From Sphagnum compactum (lineage: Eukaryota > Bryophyta > Sphagnopsida > Sphagnales), in the NCBI GenBank assembly GCA_965153455.1, contig OZ234504.1:3596001-3660000 (forward strand): DNA of 64,000 nucleotides, given 5' to 3'. A model generated the notes under the pieces. It ran no database searches. It was not told where the DNA came from and saw only the letters and a list, made by a program, of their open reading frames with translations. A program made the position numbers and the translations under genes. Position 1 is the stretch's first letter. Every line of letters begins with the position of its first letter. Of the stretch, positions 52,028-64,000 are shown piece after piece.

Positions 52028-53953
52028 ATTCCTAAAAGAGCATTGTTCTTCATGGGTTATATACCATGGTCACAAGCTTCATGATTAATAAGCATCATGG
52101 GTAGGGTATTCTCTCTTCATCATTGTCCCTTACCCTTGGATATAATCCACATGGTTCACAAAGTTTTTGGCAAGATGTGTTGAACACCCATTTGTTTACC
52201 TATTTCATATTCTTTTACAAAGCTACTTGTAAGGTGCAAATCATTATGTGTACACCTAATAGATACTAGGTGATCCCCATGTATGGAAGAGGATCTTAGT
52301 CATGGTTAGTTCCACCCACCATCTTTTGCCCTATTAACAACTACTAGGTAAGGTGGTGGTGGTTGCAAGTTGGAACTAGTTTGTGTATATACATTAATGC
52401 CTTGGCAACTCAATTCGTCATTGTGGCATATATCGTAAAGCCATTTTGTTGCCTTCGCAAATCATTATTCTTCATAAGATCTTTTATGGAGGAAAAACAA
52501 TCATTTTCATGGAATATTAGACGACATTTAAAGGGCATTTGTATTGGCCATGCATGATTCCCAAACCCAAGGAAAATATTAACTGAATGTTGTTTCATGG
52601 CTTGTTCCTTGTCCCACAATTTTACAAATATGAGTTATCACTTTTCGACCATTTTGAGAATATTCATAAATAAATGAATTTGGATAAATATTTTTAAAAC
52701 AAATCATTTATACTAGTTATGATTAGGAGGATGCTTGAATTTTGGTTTAGAAGAAAATGAAAACATAGTTTGCTATAATAGTGAGCATATGTGCGCATCG
52801 AGCATCAAGCCAATTGAAGTAGTGTTTAGGATTAGTGACCAGGTTACAAGTACTTCTAGGTTCATTTCATAATATGTTATGGTAAATACTATGCATAATC
52901 GCCAACCCAATAATAATGAGGTCATTAAATGCAATTATTCATCCAAAGTTGCGGTTGCATGTTTTTTATTGTCATAGATGACATCCAACAACCAAACCCA
53001 ACATAGGTCAAAAAGTTCATACATCAAATTTAGATAATGTAAATTAGATTTCTCATACAATACTTCATGTAATTTAATTAGTTTGTCATTTATGGATCAG
53101 GTTCATCCATCATATATATGTAGGATGGTGCTAAAAGAGGTTCATTGTGTAATGGGTGTTTATGGAAGCTTGGGCTTGTGCACATTGTAAATATTTTCAT
53201 TATGATCATTGTGTGCCCATGTGACTTGTAAGTCTTTGGTTGAAGAATTGTAAAACATACTATTCGTTTGTAATAAAATTTAAGCAGAAATGTCTAACTT
53301 TGAAAAAAGATTGTATCTACAAAGTTTGGAGGGGGAAAAAAAGAGTGATTGAAATTGAGAATCTATCTAGAATTTGTTGACAAAGTTGAAAGTTAAATTA
53401 AGTACCACCCATTTCCAACATGGCTTGAAAGGTTTATGATAAAACATATTTTGTTTCCTTAAATTCATTAGCAGAAATTTGAAATTGATGGCCCTCCTAT
53501 CACTTGAATGACTTGTTGACCCATTTGTGAGGGCAACTTTTAAACTAAATAGTTAAGTAAATTGCCTATAAGTGGATGAGAGTTGATTAAAAGATGCCTT
53601 GAATTTGATTTTGATTTATTTTTAGTTCAAACTGCAAAATGTCTTGAAACTTTAAAATTGGAGTAACAATTTGACAATATCTCATAGTCTATCATATATT
53701 TGAAACAAAGTGATTAGGAGAAGCGTCTAGGGGGATGTTGGTTTTCTCTTAATGACAACAAGTATACTTTGAAGAGTCACTTGAGTTCTAGATTGTATAG
53801 ATGTGATTTATTTTTTTAAGTATGTAAATTACAACATAAGTTCAAAGTTTTCAGATTTATAAGCTAAGATGTGATTGGGAGTTTCTTAAAGTAAAATCGA
53901 GGGACACAATGTGTGCTTGCAAGTGTTTTTTTTTTTTTTTCTCATGTCGCACC
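52028..53953. other. Intergenic, no gene recognised
   Basis: Uniform AT-rich sequence; the only notable tract is a T run near 53926-53940. Confidence 0.5.
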
Positions 53954-54000
53954 AAAAGTGGCAATCAGCCACAAGAGGATTTAGCCAAATCTGGCTACAA
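53954..54000 (-). repeat. Palindromic-core dispersed repeat, copy 9
   Basis: On the minus strand: TAGCCAGATTTGGCTAAATC, then CTCTTGTGGCTGATTGCCAC and TTTTGG. Confidence 0.75.
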
Positions 54001-56080
54001 AATAAATAGAAAAAATTGTAGACCATGTTGCTTGGGACTTTTGTTTTTAGCAAAATGGCAAATGTTTGTCACCAAAAAAATCATTGGTGCTAACAATGTT
54101 TGAAGTCAAGTTTGGATCATAATAGTAGAAACATCAAATCTAAAACACCAAGTTCGAAACACACACAATTGCTGTTTGTAGAGAACTTCAACTAAATCTC
54201 ATTAGAACTAATGTGTTTGACAACCTCTTCCTTATGCAAAGGTGAATTGTTACAAATATGGTTCAAAATGCCAGCCATTTACAATTACATTCAGGGTGCA
54301 TGTAGCACCCAATAATAACATGATCACTTGATTGATACAACCTTCACTTTCATAGATGGTTGCAAATGACCTATGGTTATGGTTGCATATGATGAGTTGA
54401 AAATGAAAATTTACTTAAAACCATATAATTTATAAGTTTATGTTTTCATAACAATGGTTCCATGACTCATCCCACAATTGTTTCAACTAATGAAGACTTT
54501 ATTTTTGAATCCACACCTTAAGGTTTTCTAATATTGTATTATATTGTGCAATAACATTCATTGTTTTATCATGCACTTACATTGCACTATAAGATTATTC
54601 AGATATTATTTGGCATTTTATATGTATATTTTTTGTTGATTTTCAGAAATTTAATATTTGAATATGTATATTATTCTATTTTAATTTTTAATTAAAATTT
54701 AAAATTAGTAAATGGAGAAAATATAATTATAAAATAACTAGTATTTAGTCACTATGTATATCAACATACACTAAATTCAAAAATAACAAAATGAAACATG
54801 AAAAATGTCAATATTGTTATTTGTAAAAGTTAAAAAGGTTAAATGTCCAAATAACAAGCTGTGAATGCTATGTTTGTATCATTATGGCAAATGATTTTGT
54901 TTAGTTAATGATTTTTCCATTAAATTTAAACTTGCCAGATTTTTCTCAGTTGACCAAGTTTTTGATCCATGAAATTGACAACTTAGTTTCTTTTTCTTCT
55001 TTTACCATTCATTCATGCATTAACATGTGTTGATGCATGATCATGGATAAAAAATATTATGAATTAATATGTAATATTATTAAATATAATCCCAATCACA
55101 TACGAATACATAAGATATGCAAATTGAGTACATAATTGATACTTATCTATAACATGAAAAACCTAGTTCATGAACACAAAGGTGAAAAATGGCAAGGTTA
55201 AACACCATATTTTCAAGTACTTATAATCAAATTTAAATAATGGAATTTATCAAACGCAATAACATTTGAGAAAGAGGAGGGGTCAAAGGGAATTATATGA
55301 AAGAGTCTCAAATCCTTTCATATGATCGATCCATCATTGAAATGACCCAAAAATATATCTTTTACTTTCGAAGGACCCATTATGGATTGATATATGATGG
55401 ATGATTTCAATTCATATGCATCCAAAGAACTTTCATAAGAATAAGTGAACACAAATTGGGAGATTTTTAAAACCCTTTCATAAGTATTCACCAACCATTC
55501 ATGGCAAGTTTGCCAAAAACGTCATTTAAGTATAGGTGAATTTCAATTGGGAACCACTCATAAGAACATTCATAATAACCTTTTTTTTAGTATAGTTGAA
55601 TATATTGTGGCCATTATGGATGTCATTTATGAGAACATGTCTTGGTCATTGTACATTTAGCAAAGTGGTATCAATCCGAAGGGCCAATGTAGAATTGACA
55701 AGTATTCAAGGTGTAGTCACTTTTTGAAATGGACCATATGAGGTTTTGTGAGTGTATGTTAAGGCCCTAGAAGTAATTAACAACTGAAGGGGTTTCAGAG
55801 TTGACATGAAATCCAATGTGTATACCTTAGTTAGGTCTTGAAAAATGAACAAAAATTTGAAGATGCTAATAAATTCACAACTTAAATATTATCACATAGG
55901 TGCTAGGTAGCGAAGCTCCCAAAATAGACAAAAATGTTCAACTTGTTTCAAACAAGAGCTACAAAATCTGTAAATGAACAAGGGACATAAGTTTGAATTT
56001 GAATAGAAATGTGGACTAAGGCGGCGAAAATCATAGGACAATCATTTACACAGATTCCAGAGGAAGTACTCAAGATGATG
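54001..56080. other. Intergenic, very AT-rich
   Basis: No gene, inverted-repeat element or tandem array recognised. Confidence 0.5.
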
Positions 56081-56230
56081 AAATCTACCTTCTCGAAGAT
56101 TTGAAAAGTAATGAAAGTTAAGAATACGTAATGAAATCTACCTTCATGTAGATTTGAAAAGTAATGAAAGTCAAGAATATGTAATGGAATCTACCTTCAT
56201 GAAGATTTGAAAAGTAATGAAGTCAAGAAG
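56081..56230. repeat. Three-copy tandem repeat, 53-bp unit
   Basis: (A/G)AATCTACCTTC(T/A) starts at 56081, 56134 and 56187. Each unit continues with GATTTGAAAAGTAATGAAAG and AAGAATA(C/T)GTAATG. Confidence 0.85.
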
Positions 56231-57354
56231 ACTTCATGCACAGTGTGACCAAATCCCCTGATCCCGACTCCCTCGTATCTACTACACCCATTGTTTGTTG
56301 CCACAACCACGCCAATTGCAAATGGAACAAAAAACTATGACTCAAAAACACATGAAATGAGTGACTTGAATGGATGGTGTTGCTCAACACTTGAAAAGGG
56401 AAGGGAAGCTGATGTAATGGCTAAGTTGCTCAACAAGATTAGCATGCAATTGCAAAATTATTGTAAAACTATTGATTGCCCCCAACCTAACTTTTAGTTT
56501 TGGCAACAAATTTTCATGTTTATTGGGGAAAAAAGTTGCTAGACTACAACCTTGTGTGATCTTGGACATAAGTGCCTGTAATTTACATCAGCTCAAACCT
56601 TTGTAATGACAATTTATAAATTTACAAATTATGATTTCCTCTTTTCTTGTAACAAATGCTTCTAAGGGACCTGTTTCAGTCACAACTATGTTTTGAATGC
56701 CTCTTATCAACTGTTGTATAAGGCACATGCAAGACGCCAAGGCATGACTAAGTTTCAAGTAGTCTCTTTCACCTTTCAATTGCCCAATTTTGCATGTTTA
56801 TGGTGAAAATGGGGAAATAATTAACAATCTTATTTTACAGTGCTATAGTATAGTGTAGTATATTATATTATTAGTTGTGAATGCCTTTTGAGTTCAAAAT
56901 TATTATTTTTCAATGAGTCTCTTTGATTGGTTCATCACCCCCAAAAAAAAAAAAAAAAAAGAGTTCTGAAACTTTGGAGACTCCCCAATATAGAAACATT
57001 ATTTGGCACCAAGTTGTAAATTTTGAAGACTCAATACTTTCTCTTCAGAAAAAATATTTTCTTTGGAATTTATTTTTTAATTTCAACATTTTTTAACATA
57101 ATATTATTAGTGTTGAAGCTGCCAAGGTTCTATGGTATTCACTTCAAACACAGAAATTTTCAAGTCCAAATATTGACCTACAGATATAGGTTCCAAGGGA
57201 ACAACATTGGCCAAAGCATATGGGACAAAGTGAGGTGCTATTGGGAACATGTTGAGGAACACATTGGGAATTTGATGGGAAGAAAGTGAGAACTTGGCAA
57301 ATATCAGACTCCCACAAACATCTGAGATTTGCATTGATCTGGAACTCATAAATT
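56231..57354. other. Intergenic, no gene recognised
   Basis: Holds an A run at about 56943-56961. GGGAAC-rich text at 57190-57300 resembles that at 48850-49065. Confidence 0.5.
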
Positions 57355-57614
57355 GAGTTAGCCACAAAGTACCCCAAACTGCGGGTAGTGGGCCCCAGTT
57401 TCAGGAAAACTGGGGATGTGATGAGAAGTCAGGATGAAAACAGTGAACAGGGGGAAAAAAGGGAACCTAACCAGTTTTCCTCTGAACTGATACACAGTTT
57501 CATGTAACAATGCGCGGTTTTTGTTCACTTTACAGATACACTCAAATTGGGGATGAAACAGGGTTTAGAGGGTCAAACTAGGGCCCAAAGACAGCACGAC
57601 TTTGTGGGTACCTC
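57355..57614 (+). mobile_element. Inverted-repeat element family M, copy 3 (diverged, 260 bp)
   Basis: Left end GAGTTAGCCACAAAGT and right end ACTTTGTGGGTACCTC form a 16-bp inverted repeat with two to three mismatches. The inside keeps a block like copies 1 and 2 (TTCACTTTACAGATACACT, then GGCCCAAAGACAG). The terminal words correspond to GAGTT-TCCGTAAAGT of the other copies. Confidence 0.65.
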
Positions 57615-58929
57615 TATTAGCTTTTCAGCCCCAATAATTACATGACTCATCTGTAACCAAGACTCTTGCTCTCCAGATTGTGGTATTGAAGTTACAACAA
57701 ACAAGAACAGAGATAACATTACAAAACAGGCAAAAACAAAAACCCTTTCACTAACCTGATCTATTGGAGAGCTGCTTTTGTTTGGCAACTGGGCTTGAAG
57801 TGAATTGGGACAAATCAGTTGCATACCTACTGGAGCTAAAGGAGGTGCAAGGAGATCCCAAGTTGGACCAGGGATTTTAGGTGGAAATGGGCTGTGGATG
57901 GTGACTTATAAAAGAAGTTCCTGGGAATGCTGTTAGGCCTTGGTATTGGAAGTTTTTAAGGAAGGTAGATGATTCTATTGTAGAGAAGCTGAGAAAGAAA
58001 CTCAGATTAGGGTTCTAGGGTTTAGGGGTTTAGGGTTCTCTACACATGCCTTTGGCAGGGAGTTAGGTGGTGGTTAATTCAATCCTAGCATCTTGCTTGT
58101 GGTTTTTTTACTAGTGTATGGAGAGGTCTAAGAAAGCTGTGAAATGCTGTAAGGTCCTACTGAGAAACTTTCTCATAGAGTGGTCTGGTAGTGAGCGCCA
58201 ATCTCAGGCAGAGTCACCTGGAGTGACTGCTATGCCCATAAGGAGATGGGTGGCTTGGAGCTGACATACCTAGAAGAAGCATTGTCTCCTCTGCAGTGTT
58301 TTTCTTTAAAGGATTCTTCAAAGTGGCCTTAGTGGCTATTGTGTGCTTGAGCTGTGAACCCATGTGGCTACAATCAGATACCTGGTTATCTTTTGACTGG
58401 TTATACTGGTTTTTTTTATAAAACATATTATGACTATTTTCCCCCTTGGAGGTGTGGTGTATTTGGTTATTGAAGGGTGCATTGGGTATGTGAATAGTGG
58501 CTATTTCACATTTGATCAAGTTTGAATTTAGGTTATCTAGTAGAAAAATTGGTGGAGCCATTTGGCAAGTGTTGGAGGATTGGAGTTGCAAAACTTGGTG
58601 AGAAAAAAATGACAAGTTGTGTGAGAGAGTTGAACCCTTGTTTTGGAGGACAATGCACCGAATGGCAACACACAATCCTAACTTGCATGCCATACATTAG
58701 ATTAATGATACAAAGAAATCAAATGGAGAAAGGGGGATAGATTTGCCTAGAGCAAGAGCTCAAACTGACCAACATCACATAAATTAAGCATTGTTTGCTC
58801 CAATGAGTTATTGGAGCCAAAAAACATCAAGCCAATAGCTTCTTGTGTTTCATCAATTCAAGTATTATGGCATCATCATAAAGAAGAATATCACCAATAT
58901 AGAATGGTTATGCAAACATGCACATCATC
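57615..58929. other. Intergenic, telomere-like words, no confident gene
   Basis: A TTTAGGG-type tract (AGGGTTTAGGGGTTTAGGGT) lies at 58007-58037. Open frames 57573-57824 and 58214-58693 (both minus) have no domain I recognise. The latter (159 codons) is the longest unexplained frame in this part. Confidence 0.45.
58007..58037. repeat. Short interstitial telomere-like tract
   Basis: Three to four degenerate TTTAGGG units in G-rich orientation on the plus strand. Confidence 0.7.
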
Positions 58930-60970
58930 AAATCCAAATGCTCACATAGTCAATTTTGCAACCTTGTCTTCATGAAAATCAAGGTTGAGAAAGTTCTCTC
59001 ATCTTCCACGTATTCCATAATTTGAACCGTGGCCATTTTGCCACTTTCATGAATTCGGAGAGTTGGGCACATAACAATGCATTGGAAGAATCTTCTTCCA
59101 AAGTATAAACATTGGATTGAGATCCATGGGCTGGTCCGTAGTTCATCGAGCATTGGACATCATTATGGTCTTGGGGGGAAAAAATTACATGTCCAAAATA
59201 TTCATATTGAGAACTATCAAGATCTAGGTTTGGGTGCACCCCAGTTTTTTAAGCTGCCAGTGAAGGCCCTTCAAGATAGTTATATGAATTGTAAAGGTAT
59301 GCTCACATGAAAATTTCCGCTAGTACTATGGGTAAACTAGCCCTAAAACATCCATCACATCTTGGGCAAGGAATCGTATTTTAAGTTCATCATTAACCTT
59401 GGTTACTATTTTAAAACAATATTTCCACATGGTTAATCGTCTACTAGAAGATAAAACAAGTCACATGCACATAGAATGATGTCTTAAGATAATAAAATTG
59501 CATCCTAATGGAAGTGCTAATAGTTTGGAAACTCAAGTTCTCCAAACTAGTATTGAAATCATGTGCCCATTCATGCACCACCACATTTGACATCTCATGC
59601 ATCAAGTTCCAGGACCCATTCAACACATCACTCATGTAGGCATTTTGGGGGTTAATGTACAAATAGTTGAAATATGTTTAGCACAACTTGATTGCAATAA
59701 CAAAATCACATACAAAACACTACCAAAAGTGGGAGAATTTAATCAATTCATTGAATTGTTCAAGCATGGGCATAATACATGAAATTCCCAACATTACCTC
59801 CAAATCACAAAGTAACTCCAAATTATGGGCAACTTAGATGATAGTGTCGGCATCTTGATGCATCTTCAAAACCATATCATGATATTCATACAAAAATTTC
59901 ATAATTGTGAGCAACATTGAAATCCAACAAGTTTTGATGTTCTTCAAATTTTGTTTCCACAATGTTGATTAATTCAACATACTCGTGAATTATTTTTGGA
60001 TTATGAAAGAAAAATGCATATAACCATTTTAGCACATCTTCAATTTTTCCCACAATGCCTAGTTTTAAAAAAGTTTGGACCACCAAATTGGTGCGATGGC
60101 TCATACAATGCATTGATCATGAAAAAACATTCATCCCATCAATTCTAAATGCAATACATTCAAATGCAATTTTTTTTGGAACAAATCATCAAAAAACATC
60201 ATGGCATCAACCAAAATTCACTTCAAATTATCAAAAGTGGCCCATCAACAACCCACTATATACAAGGATAATAACAAAGGTGTTTGTTGCCAAGCTTCAA
60301 TCACATAAGCATGTATGGAAACCCAAGACTATTAGTCAATAGTTGTGACTTCATCACAAGAGAGAGAAATGAACCTAACACCCTCAACCAAATATTTGGT
60401 TAAATTTTGACAACCACATCATGCATGCAAGATGCCATCTCCCAACTAGTTGCATTTTATTAGTAGGTTTTTGGAAATTTTTGGACATCAAGGAAATGGA
60501 GTACCTTTAGCCCATACTCTTATAATTAGTCATAGGTCTACTTTTAACCAACATGTGGAAACAAATAAAAAATTGAACCAATTTTTTTTTTTCTTTCCGT
60601 TAGCAACATGGAAAACTTATTGAACAACTATACCATTATTAGCGATAGCATACAAAGATTCATTCTTAGCATGGACATAATCTTTATTCATGTAATACTC
60701 ACCAATTTTACAAACTCATGGGACTACAACTAAAACCCTCCTCCTTCCACCATGCTTTTAAAGGTTGTCCAATTTAGGGGCTATCAATTTTTCCTTGCTC
60801 TTTATTTTGGTACAAACCTTAGATTTTACTTTATGCATCTTCCCATGTGCATCCACCACTAACTTGGCCCACCTAAACTTTGTCATCCACACATCTTGAA
60901 CCACCTTATTTTTTTCATATTCCCTTTGTAATTTCCTTTTAGTCTCTTCAACACAAATCCACAAATCATC
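58930..60970 (-). pseudogene. Decayed hAT-type transposase
   Basis: Fragments occur in N-to-C order on the minus strand. At 60964-60758: VWMTKFRWAKLVVDAHGKMH then SKVCTKIKSKEKLIAPKLDN, the front zinc-finger-like domain. At about 60370-60290: SLSCDEVTTID, two in-frame stops, then SWVSIHAYVIEAWQQTPLL. At 60113-59886: MHCMSHRTNLVVQT, then GKIEDVLKWLYAFF and VELINIVETKF. At about 59720-59600: VCDFVIAIKL, then YINPQNAYMSDVL. At 59120-58950: LRIHESGKMATVQIMEYVED, then ERTFSTLIFMKTRLQN, the C-terminal dimerisation region. These match the order of hAT-like transposases common in plants, which cut and paste DNA between short inverted ends. Stops and shifts make it non-functional. Terminal repeats were not found. 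Confidence 0.83.
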
Positions 60971-61565
60971 AATAGATAGAGGTTTAACAAAAGGGTTTAG
61001 GTTTGGGGTTTGATTGCTACTAAAAAATGTAATACAAATGTTGGTTCATTTTGAGGGGAAAAAATGATGGAACTTGAAATTTTGGGGAGTTTGCAAAGGT
61101 TCTATGCTCAAACCCTTAATGAAAACGATTGAAATAAAGGAACAATGATGTAAATACACCAAAACATTAAACCCTAAACATGTCAATCATGAAACACATA
61201 GAAAAGTTCAATTGAACCCTAAACCTTTCGATATTGATTCATGAAACAATGACCATTATACATGCCAAAAAATTCAATTAAAAGCCAAGGACAAACAAGA
61301 ATTGAACAAGTGTAGATTTGAAAAATACTTCAATTGTATGGTGTTTTACAAAACCCGAGACTCCAAAATTGAGAGTGTATATACATATTAGGATTTTAAC
61401 AATTGAAACTCAATGTAATGTTCATGTTGTGTGACCCTAAGGCTTGCCCCCATCACAAATTTTCGAAATCAACAATTATAACAATAGCTTGAAACATTGA
61501 AGGCCATCACCAATCTTCAAAATCAGCAATTATAACAATAGCTTGAATGTTGTTCATGCCATGGA
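60971..61565. other. Intergenic, between transposase relic and inverted-repeat element
   Basis: No gene recognised. A direct duplication of ATCACAAATTTTCGAAATCA / ATCACCAATCTTCAAAATCA, each followed by (A/G)CAATTATAACAATAGCTTG, lies at about 61451-61545 with a ~54-bp period. Confidence 0.6.
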
Positions 61566-62351
61566 TGAAAGCACACTACGGTGACCCCCTTTGTGTAGTC
61601 ACATTATATTATTTTTTTGAGTGGTCATTTTTGAACCTAAACTATGTCAAAACTACAAAAGATTTTGACAATGTTTTTTCATATTATGGTAAAGCATAAC
61701 CCAACAAAATTAATAGAAAAAAAAATCATTTTCTCTTTACATTATGGTGGCTTGGAATATAATTGCATGAAAAAAATACATGTCATGGTGTATTCAAAAA
61801 TGCAAATATACTCCAAAAATGAATGAAATAATTTTAAACTTTCATGAGATTTATAGTTATTTCACATTTCATTTCACATAATTTAAACCAAATTTGTGAA
61901 CCATTTGAAAATTTTGATAATTTTCAGGTCATAAATGGGTTTTTTTTTACGATTATGATCATAAGTATATGGTAAATTGACATTTACACAAAAAAACACT
62001 TGCAAATGGAATGTGATAAGTGTTTTGAGGTGGGCCTATTTTTAGATTTTTAAACATATATTTTTATTATTAATGAAATTAAATACTAGGGTAGTTTGAA
62101 ATGACAAAACAAGTTTTGTTATAGTATGTATATAAAAATATACCCATAATTCTTTCATTTTTATTATTAGATTTATTTATTTTTCAAATAATATTAGATT
62201 AAAAAGTTTATGAAAATAAAAAAATTTAAAACCTAAACACCAAAATTTAAACTCAAAATTAAATGGATTACATTTTGTGGAATTATACAAAATATACTTT
62301 TAGTAGTAGATAGAAACGTGCACCAAAGGGGGTCACTGTAGTGTGCTTTCA
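61566..62351. mobile_element. 786-bp element with 28-bp terminal inverted repeats
   Basis: The left end starts TGAAAGCACACTACGGTGAC and continues to CCCCCTTTG at 61593. The right end (62324-62351) is its reverse complement with one mismatch. The interior is very AT-rich with only a 60-codon frame (61644-61826, plus) and no transposase, so it is non-autonomous. No clear target-site duplication is seen. The inner CACTAC word recalls CACTA elements, but the extra TGAAAGCA outside it argues against a simple CACTA end. Confidence 0.87.
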
Positions 62352-64000
62352 CCCCTATCACTAATTATGAATAATGGGATTAAGGAATCAATAAACATAT
62401 ACATTATATTGAACATTAATAAAAATCCATATTCATCATTTTAAATCTTGCAAATGTTTGAGCAATGAACATTGGAACAAATTTTTAATGCAATGGTAAC
62501 TAATGACCATGAAAGAAAAGTTGGTTGGGTAAGAAACTTAGGAAATTGGAATTCACTCTCTCCTTGCAATGTTCATTGGAAGACCTTGATTCAAATTTCA
62601 TAAATTATGATCATCACATCATGTCATTGAACATTTTGAGAATTTATTTTCATTTTCAATGAATTTGGTAAACAACCTTATGCATATTGTCTTCAATGAA
62701 CTAAACTCCATCACATAATCTTCCAAAGCACTAAAGCAAGCTACAACAAGTTTATTGATTGAACCTTAAACTTAAACCTAGTGCAATGAATTGAATTTAG
62801 TGTGGTAAATGATTTGACTAACCATATTATGGACCCAAGTCCTAACAAACCATCATAACTACAACTAGATTTGGTGATCTTAATAAACAATACTTAGTTG
62901 GTGATGACAAGAAAGCTCCCTCTTTATGACAAGGAAAAGTGATGGGTTTGTAACGCTCGCCACATTTTTGGTGAAGGGTGAAAATAACAAGTAGGAAAAG
63001 GTGATATTGGATGGCTCCATGGAGCCATAGTTGCTTAGTCTCACTTTGGTTCACCACAAGTGGCAATCTTGGTTAGGGTTCAGATTAGGATGTAGATGAA
63101 TCATCCACTCCATGTTGTAGCTTTTGGCAATCATGGAAATGGTTTTTGCCCTATTTTTCAAGTTTAGAGGTAGAAGGACAATATTTAGGGTCAAAATTTG
63201 GCAAGATTTTGCCACTAAAAAAACATTGTTCCTCTATTATGCAAGTGAGCATTAATGATTTTGGAGCCATGGAATCAAACCTTAAAACATTGTTGTGATG
63301 CAAATTAGCTAAATGCAAGCCTTCATAATACAAAAATTGGTTATTGTACCTCCATTGGGTTATTGTAAGAGGACATATATCCCTACATATGGTTCCAAAA
63401 TGTGGGGAGAAATCATGAAAGCATGGAAAAGTATGTTGAACAAGCTCCAAGCTAAGACTCCACTATTAGCAGTGTGGTGACACATTTTAAAGGTGTAGTG
63501 AATTTAAGTTGTATATTAAAATAACCAAAGAGTTACAAGGCAAGGTTAAAAGTGATTGAGGATCTTTGGAAGGAAAACGACAACTAATTTTACACATGCA
63601 AAGAAATCAAATAAAATTTTAAGTTGGAGGAAAAGGAACAATGCATTTGGAGAGAGATGTTTGAAAGTTTTGCATCAATATGGATTGAAGAACTTGGAGT
63701 CCTTGGGAAGGAGGCAAGGAAAGAGGAATGGTTAAGTGTCTAATTTGTTCTTAAGCAAAAAATAAAAAGATGTGTGTGTCATGTCCACATTCTTATGCAA
63801 CTAACCATTTGTTTGCAACCATGGTGTGTTCATATGCCTTTTCTACTATAACAAAAATGGCTTGATTTCAAAAGCTCTCTCCATTTTTTGTTTTTGAATG
63901 CTACTGGAAAACATCTATTTTTTCTTAAATGATCTCAAACTTTTAAGCTTGATCATGTTACTTTCTTATTTCAAAACTACAAACACATTCTTATCAAAGT
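62352..64000. other. Intergenic to right edge, no gene recognised
   Basis: Slightly less AT-rich after 62840. Open frames at 62842-63066 and 63151-63450 (minus, 99 codons) show no recognisable motif. Confidence 0.5.

Noticed and set aside
58214-58693. 159-codon open frame, minus strand
   Set aside because: No motif I recognise. It could be a transposon remnant, but it cannot be supported as a gene from sequence alone.
61566-62351. Considered as the intact ends of the neighbouring hAT relic
   Set aside because: Both inverted ends lie to one side of the transposase relic, and 28-bp ends of this kind are not typical of hAT elements.

Overview
The window looks like a stretch of land-plant nuclear chromosome: GT-AG introns, genes far apart, AT-rich intergenic DNA, short TTTAGGG/CCCTAAA-type telomere-like tracts, and two protein families typical of plants. 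The species is not fixed by the sequence. A seed-free plant (moss or fern) is possible, but that is a weak inference.

Layout. (1) Positions 1-2967, minus strand: the 5' half of a STRUBBELIG-type leucine-rich-repeat receptor kinase gene. Nine coding exons give a signal peptide, a cysteine cap and a run of LRRs. The rest of the gene, including any kinase, lies beyond the left edge. Its upstream region reaches to about 4.3 kb and is rich in CTG/CAG, GA and C tracts. (2) 4.3-26.0 kb: long AT-rich gene desert with degenerate tandem repeats, homopolymer C/G tracts, dispersed repeats and, at 14.5-15.25 kb, a decayed COX15 (heme A synthase) copy. (3) 26191-29674, minus strand: a complete six-exon gene for a 588-residue GT106 glycosyltransferase ('O-fucosyltransferase' family, resembling the rhamnogalacturonan-I rhamnosyltransferase group). 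All exon phases join cleanly. (4) 30.7-58.9 kb: a second gene desert with several miniature inverted-repeat elements (35.87, 38.0, 41.5 and 57.36 kb), an imperfect foldback (31.6 kb), a five-copy ~107-bp tandem array (46.87-47.4 kb) and other tandem repeats. (5) 58.9-61.0 kb, minus strand: a decayed hAT-type transposase, followed at 61.57-62.35 kb by a 786-bp element bounded by 28-bp inverted repeats. (6) 62.4-64.0 kb: nothing recognised.

The two real genes belong to cell-surface signalling and Golgi cell-wall glycan synthesis. Both are on the minus strand about 23 kb apart, and nothing indicates that they work together. A dispersed repeat with a palindromic core (AGCCAAATTTGGCT) occurs at least nine times, once inside intron 5 of the glycosyltransferase and once abutting the COX15 relic. 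I found no rRNA, confident tRNA, CRISPR array or operon-like system. The unusual content is repeat biology rather than a new protein system.
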